Counted from the stretch's first letter, positions 1 to 13,558 are shown. The stretch: 64,000 bases of DNA from Hyalella azteca (GCF_000764305.2 NW_025935099.1:4975-68974), one strand, 5' to 3'. A program made the numbers and translations. The notes: a model not told the origin generated them from the letters alone.

Positions 1-19
1 AGATGTGTATAAGAGAGAG
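1..19 (+). other. Nextera mosaic-end-like sequence at window edge
   Basis: The first 19 bases match the Tn5/Nextera mosaic end (AGATGTGTATAAGAGACAG) at 18 of 19 positions, with one C-to-G difference near the end. This is most simply untrimmed library adapter at a contig end, so the first bases should not be read as genomic. Confidence 0.75.
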
Positions 20-480
20 TCCTACCACAATTTCGGTTATCTGCAGCGCCTGAGCTGCGCGGCGTGATAAGCAGGAAGCCGCTTATCAGGCTCATTATCT
101 TATCGGAAAAGATAATTAGTGCCAGTGCCCGCAACCAAGCGCCTTCTGGTGCAGGTGTGGTGTCTTACTCATCATATTCGTAACTCTGAACTAAGTAGTG
201 ATCCAGCTTATTATTTTTCCTATACCTCATATATTTCTTTATATGCATAGGTTCAGTTAGAATATTATAGGTAGATGCCATTTTTTGACGGCTTTAAAAT
301 AAAAGAATCGAATTGATTGAAAAATGCCCGCAGTGGCATACGGTCGCAATTAAAACTTCTTGGCAGAATTTGAAAAAAACGTGGTTTCACTTAGATTTCT
401 AATTAAAATTTGAAATAAAAACGAATAAAAATAAATGTCTGTTCAGCCTTCTAACGCCCTGACATTTTTGCCATCTGTTT
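17..480. repeat. dispersed repeat, copy A
   Basis: This segment shares a diverged series of blocks, in the same order, with 1190-1560: a 'ctgcagcgcctgag' block, a 'cctgataagca' block, a 'ggttcattta/ggttcagtta' block and a 'tttttacggct' block. No coding potential is evident. The family is not recognised. Confidence 0.6.
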
Positions 481-1189
481 AGAACCTCTTGAGGACAGTG
501 CAGATTTATGGCGCTGTCTTCTCATCCGTTTAACTCTGCAGTCAGCATGCAGCATTTCTCAGCAATCTATTTTGTTGGCTGTGGGCTAGGAAATTTCTAC
601 CTTAATAGCGCCCAAAGTGTTTTATACAGATGTTTCTATCATAATTTGTATGCGTTTTGTTGTATACCGGGGCTGCTGCATGCTGCCACGAGCATCGCTA
701 ACAATATCTCAGCGTACGGTGTTGCAGCTGAAGCAGTAAGCATTTGAGTTACAGCGGATCTGAGATCCACGCGCATGCTCCAGAACAGCAGAGTTATAAA
801 TTCTGATTTGTTCAGAACCTTTCTCGCGCGTCTCGGTGGACACAGTTGGACAGATCTGAAACGATAATTGAGAAGAAATCGAAATTAGGTTTTTTACTTG
901 GGACAAATGAAATTGACTAAAAATACAAAAAATGCTTTTTTTATATATTTTGAAACAAGCACCCACTGAGATTTCCATGTTCTATGAAAAATAAGGTTTG
1001 AACGAGTCTATTTAATTAGCATGCATTCGATTTATTATCCTTAACTTAATCAGAAATTACGGATTGGGACTTGCCGAATTCCGAAATTTCAGGGATTATG
1101 GGCAACGCCGGCTAGCCTGATAGTTTGAAAGAAATGAAAAGTTTTAGCACTCAATCTGTCACACTTACTCACGCTTTTTTAGATGATAT

Positions 1190-1560
1190 CGAAGTCCTGC
1201 CACAATCTGTGCAACCTGCAGCGCCTGAGTTGTGCGGCCTGATAAGCAAGAGGCCGATTATAAGGGCCATAAAGATAAAGAGCCAGCGTCTGAAACTATG
1301 CGCCTGCTGGAGCAGATCAGAGCTATTAAATTTCACGTCTGAGACTCCAAACAAAGAATTCCTTGTTATTTCTTATACTGCCCTTCAAGTCTTCCATCGG
1401 TTGCATCGGTTCATTTAGGAAATTATTGTGAGCAGCCGTTTTTTACGGCTCAAAAAAGAATGAAATGATTAGAAAAATGTCCGTAAGAACACCCGATTAC
1501 ACCTAAGTTCGCTGGACAGAAGTTTAACAGGTGGTGATATCACTTATATGGGCTGCGGCC
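1190..1560. repeat. dispersed repeat, copy B
   Basis: Second copy of the repeat at 17-480, with the same blocks in the same order. Short ORFs across it on both strands look like chance. Confidence 0.6.
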
Positions 1561-2470
1561 TCAAATTTGTAACAGAAGAGAAGTATTGAATTCTTTCCTA
1601 ACATGCACCCATTTCACAGTACTGGCTGAAATTTTGCTTTAGAAGAATGCTACAATTTCGAACAGCGAAGCCAGAGGAACTCTGATGCTTTCTTTTCTCA
1701 CTTTCGCCGAGTTGTTTATTTGCCGTCACAGATTCCGTTATCCAGAATAAATATACACGAGCGCCTTCGAGATCAGAATTTCGCTCAGGTTAAGTGACTG
1801 AGAACATCAAACTTGCAATTTATTCACGTACGTTATATAACCTAAATTTACTCGTGAAAGATATAATCGTCTGAATTTCTTGCCACAAACGCGGCTATGT
1901 ATTTACAGTCGCCAAGCTCCGCCACGCCATTATCAGCGCCGCGAGTCCGTCATCCGAGAGAGCGCAGCAAGAGGCTCCTGACGCGCGGTCTTCCCGTGAA
2001 CACGTGCCAGCAAACTATTTTCTCCATTTGTAAAGTTAATCAATTTATGATGAACCGGATGTTAAAGAACAACAATGAGTTGATGATTATACGAGAAAAT
2101 ACGCGAATTAAATTTGCGATTTCGGTCAAGACTCCTCTCAGGCATTCTCCTCACAAAAGTCTTCCGCGTCTGTAGGCATGCGAGATAAAGATTCAATTTC
2201 TAGTATTGTAAAAGTCTAAGATTTAAGTATCGAATAATTTAAGTTTCACTCGGCAAAGGCAGATTGAAATTGAAAACCTAATATAAATTCGTAAAAGTTT
2301 GTATGTTTGCAGTCCGGCAATGCTATAATATGGGGGCAATTGAGGTGCGTGTCCAGGATACTTGAATTACCGTGTCGGGATATACTACCTGGACCTGGGA
2401 ATTTCCAGTCCAGGTAATTAGCTGAAATAAATTGGTATTCCTGATACCCTCAAGGAAGACGCCTTCAGCT
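1561..2470. other. no recognisable feature
   Basis: Moderately AT-rich sequence with short ORFs only. I see no gene, RNA or recognisable mobile element. Confidence 0.5.
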
Positions 2471-2479
2471 GCTTCATGA

Positions 2480-2690
2480 TCTTCCTGCCCACTAGATATT
2501 CCTGTCCACTCGATCTTCCTGACGACTCGATCTTCCTGACGACTCGATCTTTCTGGCCACTCGATCTTCCAGGCCACTCGATCTTCCTGGCCACCCGACC
2601 TTCCTGGCCACTCGATCTTCATGACGACTCGATCTTCATGACGACTCGATCTTCCTGGCCACTCGATCTTCCTGGCCACAAGTCCTGTCA
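2480..2690. repeat. 17-bp minisatellite
   Basis: About a dozen imperfect copies of a 17-bp unit of the form actcgatcttcctggcc, with gacg/ggcc variants. The long ORFs here on both strands are products of the repeat, with a 17-residue periodicity. Confidence 0.85.
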
Positions 2691-2799
2691 CGATTTCTGT
2701 TATCAGCGTCTCCTCAAGCTGCTTGACAATCATAAGGCCACTCAACAGGCCGGGCAAGATAACGAGTGTTTTTAACCTCACACTTTACAGAACGTAAGG

Positions 2800-4180
2800 T
2801 CATGCTTTTTTCATTCTACACCCTAAATTACGTCCTGCGTTAAGCTTTCTCTTATTCTCTACCTTCGTATCGCCAATCAATTTCATCACTTGAGTCCGGG
2901 ACTTTTCTCTTGATGATGGAGAAAGAGGGGAGCTGGTGATGGCGGGGGTGCTACGTTTTGCTCCAAAATAGCTAACAGGAGCTGGGAACAAATGCATCCT
3001 GCTGAGTTCAATATTCCAGGATATCTTAAGATATCAGTGTTAAAATCACTTGTTTGCTTAAATCGCAAATTAATCAGTAATTTAAAGTATTGAAAATACC
3101 ACAATAATTCACCATTTAACAAAAACTATGCGCGTGGGATCAAAAATGGCATTGAAATACAGTTGATTGTGGCAAATTTCATTTCGTTTATCCAAAAAGT
3201 AAATCATAATGTAGGCCGGTATAGCCTGACTGGGCTGGGAGAACGCGAATGGTCGGATAAGAACCCAACCACCTCATGACGTGATCGCCCCGCGGCCAAT
3301 GAACCCATGCCATTCCGTTCAGTGCTGCAAATAATTTTACGAAATATCTGTTAGACTATGAATGTATCTTATATTCAATTGGATAGAATTCTTGCATAAA
3401 TATATTTAAGTTCTCATTTGATCTATTACTAAATTAGAATCTAGCTATATCAATTTATAAATCTATTATGGATCAAAATATCTATTAATCAATTATCAAT
3501 TCAAATTATAGCTTTGGGCACGGCCCGTCTATCTCTTATAATACACTGCATGCCAGCATGCAGTTAAAACTAAATGATATTCAAAATATTCAAATATATA
3601 GAACTAAACAACTATTTGAAATGTAGAGCACCTTTATTTTAGTAGGTCAAGGGGAAGAGTAAAGCTAGGTCAGCTTTCGAAACAGTCTGGCATGCACTCC
3701 CACGACCAAGTGGTACCGCGGACTTACGTCTCGTATAAATCTGGGTTGGAGCTTATCGCAGAAGATGGCGGTTGCTCCGACTGAGGCTCGGGAGATCATG
3801 CCAGGAAGCAAATGGACTAGCCCCCCATAACTGAAGTCCACAATCGGCGAATAGTCAGCGACTTGAGTCCAATCATGGCCTCTGGGAGTAGACTGAAGGA
3901 AAATGAGACCGACCCAGAGTAGTTGGTCACTGAAGGAGAGGCTGACGTAGACTGCCAATAGTTAGTCGCGGGACTTGCAATTCTCGTATCTCCAGAGGAA
4001 ATCTCAATAGCAAAAGCCCGCCATCGCACAAAGTCGCTAGTAGGGGTGCCAAGCTATTCGATTAATTACGTATTTAAATAAACGAAAATAGTTATAAGGC
4101 TAATTATTGTAATAGCTTAAGATAGCAGTAAACGCTTAAATTTAATGGACAAAGATCCTTTAAAACTATACTATTTTCGA
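2800..4180. other. no recognisable gene
   Basis: Overlapping minus-strand ORFs at 3665-4029 could not be assigned to any family and lack supporting splice or domain signals. The rest is AT-rich and unremarkable. Confidence 0.4.
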
Positions 4181-4185
4181 CACCA

Positions 4186-4935
4186 TTTCTTTATAAGAGA
4201 AAACGTTTCGGAGTCCAGCTCCATAGTCAGTTCAAGGCACAAGTCCTAGAAACACAAATACAATCAATTAGTAATGTAAAATCCACTGTCTGGTAATTAA
4301 AACGCAAACAAGCAAATGACGACATGAAATAAACACTAGTAAACGGGCCTATCAATTTAATATTTCAAAGGGAAAGGAGCTAAAAGCAGCATTCAGTCTA
4401 GGCTTCTGTATGAATATATACAATGAGTCTTAAATTCGTAGATCAGTAACACCGGTTGTGGAAATCACTATCAGATACGGAGGTATTACCCTGCTCGGCA
4501 TGAACAAGTACAGCAGAATGAGGGGGAAGAGCAAGTAGATTCCCCGTTCTATAACTCCTCCCCATTTATGCTCTGTCAGCCTAGTGTAGAACCTGCGTGA
4601 CGTCATACCGACGTACGCTGATGTACACTGCGCACAACTATATCTGTAAACTAGGGACGATTGCTCAAGAACGAGGAGAGTATCCTTATACCTGAAAAAG
4701 AGCCGATTCTAAAATTTTTAACAAACACATGAAAATTTACACCAGGAAGGTATTTAACGAACAAAACTTTTAATTCCTTTGACATAGTTTCAGATGCGAG
4801 GTCAGAGTAGGGAGTAACACTTGGGAGTAACTTCAGTATATTACTTGGACATAAATTTTTTAAATTGAGTAAGCACCAGGAGCGATGGGAAGCTCTTTTG
4901 TGAAAAGATACTGCGCAAAAATTCAAATTCAGAGT
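4186..4935 (-). mobile_element. Penelope-like element, 3' fragment (copy 1)
   Basis: Read on the minus strand, a frame ending near 4650 continues into the GIY-YIG endonuclease start typical of Penelope-like retroelements (VYRYSCAQCTSAYVG), followed by TSRRFYTRLTEHKW. Upstream the frame contains a TPYSDLASETMSKEL motif resembling the segment just before the endonuclease in this family. The sequence is collinear with copy 2 at 24581-25581. The reverse transcriptase core is absent, so this is a truncated, decayed copy. Confidence 0.75.
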
Positions 4936-5640
4936 GCATAGCTAGAAAAGTAGGGACAAATGCGAAAGCAGCGGTTTATCAGTGTTTAATTCCCATTTTA
5001 TATTTTCATGTGTTTTCGCATTATCTTCACATTTTGGGAAAATTACAGCAAACGGTGAATGTACAGAAAACGGAAAATATGCGACTTTAATTTTTAAACT
5101 CTTATAGCCATATAGCTAATTTTTTGCAAAAATAACATTATATTCGTAACTCAAATGACCGTCGATTTTAGAGCTCCTTATTTTTTACATTTTTGGAGGT
5201 GTTTGATTCTTACCAACAATTTTTATCCCATGCTATGAAAAAAATAAATCAGAAAAAAGGCTTCTAGAGTCGATACTTATTTGCAATATATGCCGAACGA
5301 TATATTTCTTGACAATTCAGATCTTAAACTGAAGTTTTTATAGATTATAACAGCTGAAAATGTCAATAACATATTTCTAGAGTTTTCGGAGCTTCCAATT
5401 GATTTGCGACAGTAATCGCTTAATTACGAAATTAAGAAATGACTGAACCAAAAAGTTCGCAATTATTACCATCACTGCTTAGAGTTAAATTAACGGTTCG
5501 GTGAAGCCAAACTACTGAAACGGGTTCAAATGGTGTGGAGGTTAACAAAATAGCTAGGTACTGTACTCTCGTTTTTCCCATTGCCGGTTCCCGTCATTCG
5601 CTACATGACTCATATTTTTCCAGTTTGGAGTGAATGATGA
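4936..5640. other. no recognisable feature
   Basis: AT-rich sequence without convincing ORFs, tRNA-like folds or repeats shared with the rest of the window. Confidence 0.45.
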
Positions 5641-5649
5641 CGTACAAAC

Positions 5650-6150
5650 AAATTATTTTTAGGGGACCGTTATGGTAAAAAAAAACTTTTTTTATTTACG
5701 GACGTATCGTTTTTAAACTTGGTACAAATATGTAAAACAAAAGTCAAAGACCTTTTTGTTCGCGCAAATTTTTCTAAAAAAAATGAAAAAAAACGTGAAA
5801 TTAATAGAAAACGGCGAAAAAAGCGGGTACTGTAAAAATCTAAGTCCTCATTCAATAAACGAGCTACAACTTCGAGAGGCATATCATTCGATTTGTAAAG
5901 ACCATATCTAGAAACCAGACCATCACTTTTTTTAATTCTATTTTGTTGGAGTGGAAGGGGCGATTTTCCGGAATTTTCGCCTCCCTCCTTTTTCCAATAT
6001 ATGTATATAATTCAAACTACGTAGCTATAACGAATAAAAATTATCGGGTGGATTGTAGAATTTTCTTTACGAATCGAGCGGTATAACTCTCATTGTTATA
6101 TCTTTGAAAATCATAGGAGGGGAACGATTTCCATGATGCAAAATTTCAAT
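5650..6150. repeat. foldback repeat related to the element inside the mariner
   Basis: This is a diverged relative of 13915-14375. Both hold the blocks 'atcattcgattygtaaagac' and 'ctttacgaatcgarygg' in opposite orientation, so each can fold into a long hairpin. It is probably a degraded copy of the same non-autonomous DNA element family. No terminal repeats could be located here. Confidence 0.55.
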
Positions 6151-6719
6151 TTACAGGAGAACGGAAAAACTGAAATTTGTCATCTTTGAAGGTAAGGTTT
6201 TACTTGCTCATTGACGGCTGTCTTGAATGAACAAATGAACGCGCAAACATTGGGACACTGCAAACGCGCAAACATTGGGAACGCGCAGACATTGGGCTCT
6301 TTAAATGCGCAATTTTTGGACCTGTGGAACAGCCAAAAAACCGAAGAAGCAAATATTCTCGATTTTTGACCGAAACGGTCCCCGTAAATAATATTTATAC
6401 CCATTGTAAAAAATGAATATTTTTACGAATCGAAACTGCCTCTGCACGCATATACATGCGCTGCATGGCACATACATTGGCTACTTTAGAAGCGCCTTGT
6501 GCACAACTACCATTTAAGTTCAGCAACCTTTTTCAATTTCTAACACAGACGCTCCTCACAATTTGGTAACGGTTTAAACGTCTGAAAATTTCTTAGGAAC
6601 AAAGAATTTACATTAAATTCATAAAAGCCTATCCCAGCTGGTAGTGTTGGTGCTTATCAGCGCCTTGTGTGTCAATCATTCTAGACACGCAGCCATAAGC
6701 GCTGCAAGCAAATTTCAGT

Positions 6720-6880
6720 CTCGAATCGAAGATGCAACACGTATGCCTCACGTAAGTTCCAGTCTCGAATCTAAGATACAAGACGAATGCCTCATGTAAG
6801 TTCCAGTCTCGAATCTAAGATACATCACGCATGCCTCATGTAAGGTCCAGTCTCGAATCTAAGATACAACATGCATTTCC
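6720..6880. repeat. 44-bp minisatellite (copy 1 of family)
   Basis: Four units of 44 bp beginning ttccagtctcgaatc. The same unit recurs at 8930-9065, and the flank (tcagcgcc ... gtcaatcatt) is also shared, so the array travels with a larger dispersed repeat. Confidence 0.8.
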
Positions 6881-6899
6881 AACGTAAGTTCCCTAAGCA

Positions 6900-7870
6900 C
6901 TTCGACGATCCATGCATACTTAGTATCCTTGGTATTTGTTTCGGACGTAGTAGTCCCAGGCCACGATGGATCGCCGCGTCTGAAAATCGCGCATCCGCCC
7001 TCATTTGGGCCACCTGATGCACGATGCTGTTGCTTGCTTGTCGCCGATAGTATTTTTGCAGGGGAAGTCGATCAGGGATTGTGCCCAGGAACACGTCCAG
7101 TCGTCTCTTGAAGGTCTGCAGGGTGAACTCCCCCTCTCTTTGATCCGTTTGTAGCACGTTGAACAGCCTCGGCCCTGCCATAGAAAATGATCCTTCCCGC
7201 AGGGATTGAAATCTGACTGCAGATCTGTTACGTAGTGTGGGGATCTTGCACAGTCTCCTTCTCTCGTTATGAAATGTCTCAATCCTGAAGGTCTCGCTCT
7301 CGAAGTTTGGTGCTGTTCCGGTTATCATTTTCCTTGTATACAGAATGACATACCTCTCCCGTTTCCTCTGCAGTGAGTATAGACCCCGGCGCTTCAACTT
7401 CTCCCAGTAGTTCAACTCTTCCATCATTCTGATCCAGGAAGTGATAGTTCGCTGGACACCTTCAAGTTGCCGCACTGCGCCGAGTGCGAACATGGTCCAG
7501 AGCTGGCAGCAGTAATCAAGAATTGGTATTACAAGAGCTCTAAAAAGTGTGATGTGATCATCGGTTCCGCTTCTCTTGTTTTCAACGTCTGCCAGATCCA
7601 CCCCATCTGTCGCCTATCTCTTGCGGTTATTGCCGTTATGTGACCACCAAACTTGACCTGAGTATTCATTAACACAACACTCCTAGATCGCGAACGAGCC
7701 GCTTCTCTTCGATTTCCGAGTTGTCAGGTGCTAGGTAGCGGTGTTCCATACCAGCTCTTCCGCTACCTCTGTATCTAAGAACCTCAAACTTGGTCCCGTT
7801 GAACTGCATGTTGTGCACTTAATCCAATCATATATTGCAGAGAGGTCTCCTGTAACCTCTCGCAATTGGG
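6900..7870 (-). pseudogene. LINE reverse transcriptase C-terminal fragment
   Basis: Minus-strand translation gives the C-terminal part of a jockey/CR1-type non-LTR retrotransposon polymerase: MQFNGTKFEVLRYRG, then RLVRDLGV, then RALVIPILDYCCQLW, then the family's usual tail (RLDVFLGTIPDRLP). The open stretch 6825-7601 carries 258 residues, and the more N-terminal part is in other frames or behind stops. The palm-domain catalytic YADD would lie upstream and is not visible, so the copy is 5'-truncated and inactive. Confidence 0.85.
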
Positions 7871-8227
7871 CCGAGTACTGAGATGAGATGCTGTGTCGTT
7901 CATGTGCGTAATTGTGCCAAACAGTCCAGAGAATGTCCTCTCGGCTCTATTACGCCTACGCGTCCTACTCATAGTCGTTGGCTTCAACGTAGTCGATGAA
8001 ACTTCGATGAACGTAGTCGATGAAACGGCAACTACCGTGTGTTGATGCAGTCGCTTCTGGCCAAGAACGATGCCCGTTCGAGTACGATGTCCGAGTACGA
8101 TCGCGATCATGCCGCGTATATGAAACTATAGCTAGATTCAACTAGCATTTCTGGAGAAGTATGATAAATTTATTTGAGAAGTAATACATGGAGAAGTATA
8201 ACACAAATTTATTGCATTTTGCTGCAG

Positions 8228-8381
8228 GTCGCCACTCGGAGATGGACATAGGCACCGGCGTCCTGTGGACATGGACGCTGTGGGCTGCTACGATGGTGGT
8301 GGAGGAGAAAAATGAAGTCAAGTTTTGGATCCTCGTTTTATTCACTGTCACTCTTCTGGCACTTCTCTACTTTATTAGCAG
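8228..8381 (+). CDS. orphan exon with a transmembrane segment
   Basis: The stretch is bounded by a good acceptor (tttgctgcag) and donor (AGCAG|GTAAAA). It is open throughout and encodes an acidic-basic stretch followed by a hydrophobic helix, FWILVLFTVTLLALLYF, just before the donor. A methionine lies near the start of the exon, so it could be the first coding exon of a small membrane protein. I do not recognise the family and found no partner exon nearby. Confidence 0.35.
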
Positions 8382-8929
8382 GTAAAAGCCGTGCAGATAC
8401 AGTTAAGAACCTGCAGGTGCTAGTAAGAATCACGCATGTTTGAATAATTTGATGATGCTCTTTTTTGCTCTATATTTACTTTAATTTCACTTCTGCATCG
8501 GTACTTTGCTTCTATTTTGTCAGGTTGAATAGGCAAGAGTGATCTGTAAAGGCTTGCAAACAGGTTCAGAATTTATTTACTGTGCAGGGTTTAACAGTAG
8601 AAGGTACATTGAAACACAGGGGAGATTGATAACACTAATTATTTGACAATATTGCTCAGACAACACCGATACAAGATTATTCACTAGTCTCATCTTAACA
8701 CAGGATGCGCACCGTTCCCTGCATAAGAAACGCCCTGTACACAGTTAAAAAATCAGCTCATAGAATTTTTTTTATTTTTAACAGAGTAGCTCCTCTTAAA
8801 ATGTAAATGATTTGAACGTCTAACATTTTCAGGAACAAAAAATGTTGGGTTTCAATCAATAACAATGTTCTGGCTCGCAATGGCTGCTTTTATCAGCGCC
8901 GCATGTCAATCATTCAAGTTAACGCATAC

Positions 8930-9065
8930 CTCACGTAAGTTTCAGTCTCGTATCGAAGATACAACACGCACGAGTTACCAAAGTTCCAGTCTCGCATCGT
9001 GGATACAACACACATGCCTCACGTAAGTTTCAGTCTCGTGTCATGGACACAACACGCAGGCCTCA
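8930..9065. repeat. 44-bp minisatellite (copy 2 of family)
   Basis: Three units related to those at 6720-6880 (ttycagtctcg ... gatacaacac). The 8750-8930 flank also resembles 6530-6720. Confidence 0.75.
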
Positions 9066-9299
9066 TCTACTAGGGAATGAGGTGTCGCTGATTCATGGTT
9101 GAAGAAAATTTGCTCGAACCAAATCAGTCGGAAAATCGACGTTCGCGCCAGCGGTTACTTTATTTATCAACACTGTACACGAGCGAGTGAATTACCGAGG
9201 TCAGGGGTTGCGGTGGCTATAGGCTGCCTTGATAGCAATCATCTGCGTCGTCCTCAGCTGCGCGGCTTGGTCAGAAGCTAATTACAACCAAAGTTTAAA

Positions 9300-11920
9300 G
9301 TTTAAAGAAAAGTACTATGGCCGGTTAGCACCGTCATTTCGGACTGTTAATCCCGTTTTTTTTTAAATTCGTTTTGTCAACAGCGTCGTCAACATTTTTC
9401 TTGCTTCCATCCTCCCAACGCATCGATTCTTAAGTTTCGAATGTCGCAATATGTCTATTGTATATTCGCCGCGCGTTGATTTGGACTGCGACTACTGTCC
9501 AGTGGCGGCTCCATTGGCCCATTGCCTGCTAATGAAATGCCCTCCAGGCGTTCGTCGCCCGTGTGTCGCCGCCGTCCCAATTTAAACATATCGCCCTACT
9601 TCGGCCGATAGCTACCATCACTCCTGCTTTGTTGTCGAATAGCGTCGATACTGCCTTTTTTGAGTCGACGTCCAAAGAGGGCCTCTACTGAGTACTCTGT
9701 AGACTTATTGCCGCCGTGCAGCAGGTCACGCTACGCAGGCTTTGGTAGTGCGCCGACGACTATTTTATCGGTGATTGAGGGTCTGGTGATTTTAGGTTAA
9801 TTGGGATGTAGCGCGAGGGAAGGGAAAGAGGAAGAATTGAAGGAGGTTTCTAATTTATATCAAACTATCATGATTGAGAAATTAATTTTTAAATTATTCT
9901 AAAGAGTGGTGTTTGTTGATCTCACTCATGTCTCACAAGCATTATTGAAGTTTTTCGTTACCTATACAATGTAACTGAGATGTTAACGCAATTAGAACGA
10001 GCGGCGACAGAACAAAGCAGAACTGATCAGGCGAAAATTTTTACGTCGAGCAATTTTGACTCTGCACATATGCATCACTTTATTTATTGCTCCTGCTTTG
10101 CCGGCCAAAACAAACTAGCGCGGATCTTGGTTCCCATCAGACTTTTCTTCATCTAAAATAATCGCTATTGGCATGTAATTCTTATAATTCATATAAATTT
10201 ATTGTATTTTTTATATAAAATTTGTTTGCGCATTTGAGGTCTTCTTTGAGTATATACACGGGCCTGGAGCGAGTATCCAGAATACCTGCCGTGTTGCATA
10301 ATGTCGACCTTACCGAAACCTGAAATTTTATTGTCACTACGAAATTGTATATATTTTTTTTACTGTCATTTATTGGAATTACGAGGTCTCGTAGAACGGG
10401 TATCGCTTCCAGAATTAGATGGAAAATTTAAGTGCAATTTAGTTCTAATTTTGATAGATTTTATCGCTTGAGAAATTTATGAAATTTAAAATTAATTTTC
10501 AATTTAGAAACATTCTGCAAAATTTTTCCTGCACTTCTGTAGGATAGGACGTTTCTGTTTGCTATCAAATTCACACCTAACTCTGTTCACTAACGAAAAA
10601 AATTGTTGATGTCAACTTTATGAATGATTTTTATGAATAAGTTAAAAGTCTGATTCTTCTAAATAATACATTTATTATCAAGTATTGCCAAAGCCTACTT
10701 GACAATAACTTCGTAGTTATGACAATTCAATTTTATGGTTTAACCAGCAAGTTAGCCTGCATGGCGTTGCCCAGGATATACAATCTTTGCAATTTGAGAA
10801 TCCCGTCATTAATTCCGAGTCCCGTTAACCCAAACCCCGTTATCCCGTATCCAATGCATTATTTCAAAGCAAAGTAAAGCAATGTATTAGGGTGCTGGTG
10901 CACTCCCAGAGCAAGTAAAGCTTTATAATTTATCATTAATGAATATGAATAAACTCTTCTTACAAAAATGAATCCTCCTTATCAGCGTAATTTTCCTATT
11001 ACCCACCCTTCCTTCAAAGGTTTTTACAGGCTCAATAAATGATTGCTTTGGAAGAAAGCAATCCAAAGCAATTGGAAGAAAGAGCTGAATTGGAAGAAAG
11101 AGCTGTTGCTCTAACGCGTGGGGAAGAAGTAGTGTACTTTTGAGGGAAATTTCAGTAAGGCAGGCTTGTTTCTATCAAAGATTCCCGACTTCGATGAAAT
11201 GATAGACTGTCATACTTTGGCCGACAGTATAAAATATTATTAATATATCTCCTTCGGAAAGTAAGTTAAGTCTAGACTGTCTCCGTTTTTTGATGTTCTT
11301 TCGCTTATTCCATTAGGTATGAAAATTGGCTTCTCAGGGGTCCATCTAACTTTACGTTAAAGCAACAGGGCGAATCTGATCCAATTCAAGGTATTCAAGG
11401 CGTAACAAATTACATTGAAGGACAAAGAAGTAAGATGAGTCTCCTCGAGACAGCGTTGCGTGCTTAGCTCTTAGCCAAAGCCAAATGTTGTGGAAAACAT
11501 TCTTTTGTAATTAATTTCCGTTTTTCATATTTTTGAATTTAATTCAGAGAAACCATGCAGAGGCTAGATCCGTAGTATAGGCATTGAAACGTTCTATAAT
11601 ATCCGAGAATCCGCATTGGCAAGGTGAGGTTATATTACTACACATATTATTATGTTATATTATGAATTATTTATTTAATGGTTCGATATATAAAATAAAG
11701 TTTTGTACATAAGGGTCCATAAATTTCAATTCTTAAATGTTTTAGTGATCTTTTTATTCAGTTTAGTTTTGATATTACTTATCAGGAGTGTGGATATTGA
11801 TTCAAGTTCGATTACTGGCCAAATATACTATATATGTACTAAGGAGACCAAGCGACATGTTATTATCCCGGAGCGTTCGTGAACTGAGAACCTGGGGCAG
11901 ATTCCCTACAGCGGAACAAC
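9300..11920. other. intergenic, no recognisable gene
   Basis: Mostly AT-rich. 9400-9790 is more GC-rich but has no long open frame. No RNA gene or mobile element was recognised. Confidence 0.4.
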
Positions 11921-11929
11921 TATTTACTA

Positions 11930-12285
11930 CTATGTATCAGTCAAATATCATAAATTTCAGTAATGGATAGTAACGGCCAGCAGCACTAGCTTTGTGTTTT
12001 AGTCAAATATCATAAACTTCAGAAACGAATAGTAACGGCTATGCAGCATAAGGCTATTACTTGTACGAGAGATACCGATGCTATACGCTTAATTTATTTT
12101 ATGATTTATCGATTTTCTCTCCAAATACTGCATATTTTAAGATATTTTGTTGACATATTCGAATTTTCGTACCATTTTCTTCAAATGTATTCATTTAACC
12201 ATTCTAAAATTCAAAATTAATTTCTTTCATGCGTTTGGCATAAAATTTTATACAAAATATTCCATATTATGTTGAAATATTATAT
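11930..12285 (+). repeat. dispersed repeat, paired with 23040-23582
   Basis: It begins with two 60-bp-type units (atcagtcaaatatcataaat ... gtaacggc) and continues through 'cagcataaggctattacttg' into an AT-rich tail. The whole is nearly identical in order and sequence to 23050-23582. The two sites are 11 kb apart, which suggests a mobile or recently duplicated unit carrying a minisatellite head. Confidence 0.8.
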
Positions 12286-13326
12286 AAATATCTTATAATT
12301 TTTGTTCGAATAGTATTTTTCCAGCTCATTAGAATATTCTATAAATAAAAGATTTTAGTTCTAACATTTCATTCGCCCACAAATTTTTTTGGGAATGTTT
12401 CATAATTTCGAAGATTCAACTTCATATCATAAATTTAAACATACTTTTTTCATGCAGTGCTTAGTGTTTTAACCCTCTACCGCCTGACTTGAATAACCAG
12501 CGCAATATTGTCACAAGCCAACTTCCAAAAAAGGATACGATGCTAGTGAGCACAAAATGACATGCATAGATGGTTGCCGCCACGTACGACAACTTTATAA
12601 TTTCTCTGTTGCGTACAAACGTCCTTAGGTTGCTACAGTCAGTAGTTTACGTATAATTTGATTTTAATTTTATTTTCCTGGAGATTTACATACGGCGGTA
12701 TAAGGTTAACTGCTAAGTGTTTTTAACTACCTAGCAAAAACGGGACAGAAACCTATCAATTATCTATTTCAAAATGACAAGAACAAGCCGGCAAATGTCA
12801 GTTTGCGGTACACGGACGTCTGAAAACGACCGATACCTATTTCAATCATAGCATCAAGCAACAGAAATTACCGTCCCCACAGCTGGCACAGATCCGCGGC
12901 TTCGTTAGCACTGTCTGCACGATTGGAGGGAACGTATAATAGGTGGCAACCTATTGTCAATTGCTCTTTCCACTGAAATTATATGAATAAATATCTTTGA
13001 TAGTCAAAATAAGCAAACCTGCGACCATACTGGTTTCTTAGTGATAACGCCTTTTTTTAATGCAATTTTAATGATATCGCAAGGTCGCTTTCCATGTGTG
13101 TTCGCTGCTCACTCTTGTCGGGAAAAAGCAACGCAAGATTTCGAATATATGAATTGGTGACTTGATCAAGTAATTTATCTCCAGCATTATAGAAGTACTA
13201 TAACGACAGGGTAAGATGGTAAGAAAACACCGCATGATTGATTTAAACATATAAAACAAATCTAAGCGGCGGATGAATTTAAATGTTATGTCAATTATCA
13301 AAACTTGCTGCAGTTGGCGATGACTA
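12286..13326. other. no recognisable feature
   Basis: AT-rich intergenic sequence up to the mariner terminal repeat. No supported gene. Confidence 0.4.
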
Positions 13327-13558
13327 TACAGGGTCATCAATATTTAGCGTTACAACTTTGAGTGGTTAGAACTATGAAATGAAACATAATTGTGAATGTT
13401 TGAAAATGTATTTATGTAAGCAGAGGTTCAGGGATACAATTCCCACAATTTCATTCAATATGTCCACCATCTGCATCAATAACGAGTTGTAGACGCTTAG
13501 AGAAAGCCTTACACGAGTCACGAATGACACTCTGCGAGATTTTGGCCCACTCCTTCAT

